Part shown: one piece after another, positions 60,711 through 64,000 of the stretch
Layout of the letters: every line of letters starts with the position of its first letter
How positions within the stretch are numbered: position 1 is the first letter of the stretch
From: Saccharomycopsis fibuligera x Saccharomycopsis cf. fibuligera
Lineage: Eukaryota; Ascomycota; Saccharomycetes; Ascoideales; Saccharomycopsidaceae
DNA: 64,000 nt
Assembly: GCA_001936135.1 (NCBI GenBank)
Contig: CP012817.1
Coordinates: 1,302,001 to 1,366,000 of the forward strand
Direction of reading: 5' to 3'
The notes under the pieces: model-generated
Told to the model about the DNA's origin: nothing
Database searches by the model: none
What the model saw: the letters and a program-made list of their open reading frames with translations, nothing else
Made by a program: the position numbers and the translations under genes

Positions 60711-62615
60711 CTACACACTACCCAAATTTTTATTATGTTCATTAATATCATTTTCCAAAGCTTTTTCAATGTGTTCCCAATCACTAATCATTCCTTTGTA
60801 AAAACTGATATAATTATCTGTCAAATCGCTTAAATTCAACTTTAACTCATTTGATTTAATAACATCAAAATACTGAACTTCATGCAAAATTTCATTTTCA
60901 AAAACTTCGAATACTTTCTTTGCGTTGATTACTTCTTTTTCTAAAGTTTCAATCTTTACCGATAATTTAATTAACCTTTCTTTTTTCTGGTATGTTGAAT
61001 TTATTCCTCTAATGTCATCGATTTTCGAAGTTAGAAAATTACTTGTGCTAGTGGCGAGACTGGTTAGGGTGGACGGTCTTGGAGCAGGAAGTGTAATATT
61101 TGGATTATTTGCGACAGTAGATGTGTTATGTGGAGTAGCTGCCGAAGTACCAATTTCTTGTTCAAGATGAGTTCCCGTTTGTTGTAATAATTGATTTTTT
61201 TCATGAATTGCTCTAGATAAGTATTCTGAAAGTACTTCAAAATCAATTTGTTTTTGTTCTTTAACTTTAATAAGGGACTTTATGGAATAAATATAATTTT
61301 CCAAATCTTTGAGAGAGATCAAATAATCATTGTCCAAGTACCGTTTCAAATGATTCAATCCAAGAGCCAAGTTCTCCAATCCTTTGCTGAATTTGACAAA
61401 ACTTGAAACATTATGATTAGCGATAATGGAGCTATTGTTAATGTTCTTTTCCGCTTCTTCTTTGGTAGTAGGAATTGGTTTCGAAATTGGTTGGTTGTTA
61501 ATGATTCCGTTAAAATGTGATTCGTTTTCATTGCTTCCGCGGCTGTTGGTTCCGTTGCTATTGCTACTATCATCTGTCAACTTCATATCTTTGACTGCAT
61601 TTTCCAACCCCAATGGGTTTGCTGATTCTAGTTGATCTAATTTCACCACCAATTCAGCAAAAGTGTTAAAATTACTATTTAAATCGCCTAATCTTTTGAC
61701 GTATTTCTGAAAGCTTTTGTCAATTTTGATAACGTTGTCATTAAGTTTATTACATCTTTCATTGATTTCCACAAATTCTTTGTTTGGTTGAGATTGAGGA
61801 TGTTTAAATGCATTCATGAAAAGATCGGATATTGTATCAGTCACTGAGCTAGATGGGCCTAAAGTTTCCGACTCATGGGCACCGTCTAAATGGCCACCAC
61901 TGCCCCCATTGTTGTTGTTAACATATAAATGATTGACATTCAAACTTTCTTTGTATGAGTTCCAATCATTTGATTCTAGAAAAATGTGGTAAATTTTTGC
62001 ACGCTTGAGCACCGGGTGTAACGACATTCTTTTCAAAAAACGGTTAAGTGAGTTTGCTCTTTTGCTGGTGAAATCGTGACCGAATCTGTCGCCCTTCAAG
62101 TATTCTAGTCTTTGTTTATCAGGCAACGGCGGCATAGCGCACGCAGGATAGTCGTTCAATAGACACTGATATAGAAAGTAAAAGTCGGAAAATCTGCGTC
62201 TTACTTTCAATCTAGTAGACTTGAATACGGGGCTGTTGGTATGTGTTTCAATTAAGTATGAGATGTAAGCGTTTTGGCCGTCGCTTTCTTTTTGGGGAAC
62301 AGACACTTTGGAGTTGATAAAGACTGAGTTATCATCGTCATTGGTGCTGTAAGTGTTTGGCTTTTGCTGTTGGTGTTGCTGTTTCTGTTGCTGTTGCTGC
62401 TGTTGGCGTTGAGCTTGAGAAGTGGAGGGAGTCCGCGATGTTTGAGAAGGAGACACTGGGATATTTTCGGACTGAGAGGAGCTTTGTCTTTGCCTGGCAG
62501 GCGAGCCAGCCGGAGAGCTCGTAGTTGTCTTGTTGCTGGCGAGGGGATCGACAGGCTTAGAACTAGTGATGGTAGAGTCTCTGTCCCAGCGGACGGAGGT
62601 GAATTCGTCTTCCAT
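60711..62615 (-). CDS. SNX4: SNX4/ATG24, PX-BAR sorting nexin
   Basis: 634 residues. A disordered Ser/Gln-rich head (about 1-100, with a Gln run) precedes the PX domain at about 105-225. In the PX domain VRRRFSDFYFLYQCLLNDYP carries the Arg-Arg-Phe phosphoinositide motif, followed by MPPLPDKQRLEYLKGDRFG and KRANSLNRFLKRMSLHPVL. A BAR-like coiled-coil part (about 270-630) is interrupted by an Asn/Ser-rich insert. Snx4 with Snx41/Atg20 recycles cargo from endosomes to the Golgi and serves selective autophagy. Saccharomyces Snx4 is 423 residues; the extra length lies in the head and inserts. Confidence 0.9.
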   Translation of the reverse strand: MEDEFTSVRWDRDSTITSSKPVDPLASNKTTTSSPAGSPARQRQSSSQSENIPVSPSQTSRTPSTSQAQRQQQQQQQKQQHQQQKPNTYSTNDDDNSVFINSKVSVPQKESDGQNAYISYLIETHTNSPVFKSTRLKVRRRFSDFYFLYQCLLNDYPACAMPPLPDKQRLEYLKGDRFGHDFTSKRANSLNRFLKRMSLHPVLKRAKIYHIFLESNDWNSYKESLNVNHLYVNNNNGGSGGHLDGAHESETLGPSSSVTDTISDLFMNAFKHPQSQPNKEFVEINERCNKLNDNVIKIDKSFQKYVKRLGDLNSNFNTFAELVVKLDQLESANPLGLENAVKDMKLTDDSSNSNGTNSRGSNENESHFNGIINNQPISKPIPTTKEEAEKNINNSSIIANHNVSSFVKFSKGLENLALGLNHLKRYLDNDYLISLKDLENYIYSIKSLIKVKEQKQIDFEVLSEYLSRAIHEKNQLLQQTGTHLEQEIGTSAATPHNTSTVANNPNITLPAPRPSTLTSLATSTSNFLTSKIDDIRGINSTYQKKERLIKLSVKIETLEKEVINAKKVFEVFENEILHEVQYFDVIKSNELKLNLSDLTDNYISFYKGMISDWEHIEKALENDINEHNKNLGSV

Positions 62616-63120
62616 TGAGAAACGTTGTTGCTAGATGGAAGAGAGCAGCATAAAGAAACAGAAGAGCAGGACTTGTGCAATGGCGGTCCTGAGTGGGTGG
62701 GTGTGTCAGAGTGTCGATGCCAGTAGAGCCAACGGTGCAATAGCAGTCGCCATCCATCCTCTTGATAGATTGCACTGCAGTAATCATTACTGCAATGTCA
62801 TCGCGCCAGGGGCAGCTTAGCTGTGCGTCATGTGACCATGCGGGGCTGGGTGCCAGAGAGGCGGGTTGTTGAAAGCCAGTGTGCGGGAAGAAGAGGGTGC
62901 GGTAGCAACATCTGACAGAAAGTGTAGTGCTGTAAAATTCTTGACGAACGTTGACACATAGAGTACAGTTCGACTGTTGCTGTATGGGGAAACCCATGTA
63001 AGAGAAAACCCCGTTGGTGCTGCCACTTTAGCAGTAGGTCGTTGGCTAGGCCAAAATGTTTTCAATAAGTGCACAACAGTTAGAAGCAGCCACTAACCCG
63101 CTGGCGAGTGCATCGAAAAC
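62616..63120. other. Intergenic, 505 bp: SNX4 promoter and tRNA-Ile upstream region
   Basis: GC-richer than most of the window. It contains a perfect inverted repeat TGCAGTAA-TCA-TTACTGCA (62776-62794) and CATGTGAC (62829-62836), an exact CBF1-type site read on the minus strand. No credible coding frame. Confidence 0.45.
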
Positions 63121-63216
63121 GGTCCCTTGGCCCAGTTGGTTAAGGCGTGGTGCTAATATACGGCCCTTGCGGGCAATGTTACGCCAAGATCAGCAGTTCG
63201 ATCCTGCTAGGGACCA
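63121..63216 (+). tRNA. tRNA-Ile: tRNA-Ile (AAT) with a 22-nt intron
   Basis: The acceptor stem GGTCCCT pairs with AGGGACC, followed by discriminator A. The D arm is GCCC-AGTTGGTTAA-GGC, the anticodon stem TGGTG/CGCCA, and the loop CTAATAA after splicing, with anticodon AAT at 63155-63157. The T arm is AGCAG-TTCGATC-CTGCT. The intron, 63159-63180, sits at the usual place one base 3' of the anticodon and contains the small hairpin GCCC-TTGC-GGGC. Four T follow at 63217. All stems outside the intron match yeast tRNA-Ile(AAU) closely, so the identity is safe. Confidence 0.95.
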
Positions 63217-64000
63217 TTTTTTTAACGTTCCAATCACGTATCTGCGACCCAGCAAGTACCTCTTTTGCGGTGCACCGCCTGGTGCTTTTGCCTTTTGGTA
63301 TCAGATATTTGCTCCGCCATCATAGGAGAAAATCCAGAAACAGTAAACCGGCTATCTGCTGGCCGCAGTTGTGCGCGAGCGACTCTTTCTCTTCTTGCAA
63401 GGCCGACAAGGCCGACCGAGAAACAAAAAGCAGAAAAGGGTATCTTTTATTCAGTACAGGCGTCCTAAAAAAAGACAATAAAAAAAAAAAAGAAAAAAAC
63501 TCCGAGAGAACCGACAATCTCGACAGACTCGCTGAATATCACTGCCATGCATCACAATGCCTCGCACCATTATCGAGATTTTTACCAGCATAACACCAGG
63601 CAGTCCAGGAAAACGTCCTCTATCCTCCCAGGCCGAGAGTCTGGCTCTTTGGCAGACTCCGTCCTTGCACCAAGTGCGCAGGTGGGCAGCTCCAGTCGCA
63701 GGGTGCGAAAGTGTATACGCTGACCGCGGTCGATACCCTGCCTCAGGCTCATGGCCTGGTACAGCGGCCTACAAACTCTGCCTCGACTGGGGCGGGTGTT
63801 GTTGTTGTCTTGGAGTACGAGTTTGTGTGTTTCTCTTTCCACTTTCGGTAATTACTAATGCTTGCAACGATAGCGGTAGTAGTGCTTTGATTTGGATAGC
63901 GAAAGTAGCCTTCGTCGCTGTCCGCTGTCCGCCCATTAGTCAGCGCTGAGCACAGCGGTTGCAAGCAGCAGTTAACTAGAACCCCAGCAAGCGTAGGATT
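63217..64000. other. Right-edge region, GC-richer, no convincing gene
   Basis: 784 bp at about 50 percent GC by eye, with an A-rich stretch at about 63465-63500. An ATG at 63547 opens a 58-codon frame, and an overlapping frame continues to 63851 after a shift near 63700. Neither resembles a known family, and both use GC-ending codons unlike the other genes here. It may be the promoter or first part of a gene lying outside the window. Confidence 0.4.

Noticed and set aside
63056-63325. Plus frame running through tRNA-Ile
   Set aside because: Its open length comes from the tRNA and GC-rich flanks; it overlaps a functional RNA gene.
1-64000. CRISPR array, bacterial insertion sequence or prophage
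   Set aside because: No regularly spaced repeats or prokaryotic mobile genes; all content is yeast nuclear.

Overview
The window is nuclear DNA of a budding yeast (Saccharomycotina). It is AT-rich, with closely packed and mostly intronless genes. The few introns start GTATGT, GTACGT or GTGAGT and carry TACTAAC-type branch points, and the tRNA-Phe intron is of the yeast kind. Gene content points away from Saccharomyces itself and towards the wider Candida/Debaryomyces-like or neighbouring lineages: there is a spliced four-CBS plus PB1 gene, a CDR-type ABC transporter relic, and long Asn/Gln runs. CTG codons are scarce in conserved positions, so CUG reassignment is possible but not proven. I cannot name the species.

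Layout. 1-6.1 kb: a truncated gene at the left edge, an ER cyclophilin ending in KDEL, a USA1-like ERAD scaffold, and TOM40. 6.1-11.3 kb: an ORF-poor block with tRNA-Phe, tRNA-His, decayed LTR-like repeats in inverted and direct order, a 93-bp direct repeat and a (TA)n tract. 11.3-18.3 kb: ARD1/NAA10, TRS31, an AHC1-like zinc-finger protein, SFM1, PRP3 and a three-exon ATP19. 18.7-25 kb: a mitotic-looking coiled-coil protein, a spliced CBS/PB1 protein and an SHP1-like protein without UBA. 25.4-36.5 kb: DSS1, a KTR/KRE2-family mannosyltransferase, RPL43 with a 2-nt first exon, an AVT-family amino-acid transporter and a ceramide synthase. 38.3-49.3 kb: a large Zn2Cys6 regulator, ICE2, TRM12, a PITH-domain protein and VPS20. 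50.2-57 kb: a TBC Rab-GAP, a PML39/NIPA-like zinc-finger protein and spliced MIC10. 58.3-60 kb: a heavily decayed PDR/CDR ABC transporter. 60.7-64 kb: SNX4/ATG24, an intron-containing tRNA-Ile(AAT) and a GC-richer stretch with no convincing gene.

The genes are mostly core housekeeping: mitochondrial import and cristae (TOM40, MIC10), mitochondrial energy and RNA turnover (ATP19, DSS1), ER and lipid biology (USA1, ICE2, ceramide synthase, cyclophilin), vesicle traffic (TRS31, VPS20, SNX4, TBC GAP) and RNA work (PRP3, TRM12, SFM1, RPL43). TRM12 and one copy of its known substrate, tRNA-Phe with G37, both lie here. There is no operon logic.

Several gene starts were moved from a non-ATG codon to the first plausible ATG (TOM40, coiled-coil gene, mannosyltransferase, zinc-cluster factor, ICE2, VPS20). 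Five introns in four protein genes were assigned by eye. The most interesting items are the ORF-poor repeat block, the mitotic-looking coiled-coil gene with forkhead sites, the compressed ABC transporter fossil, and the intron-containing tRNA-Ile(AAT).
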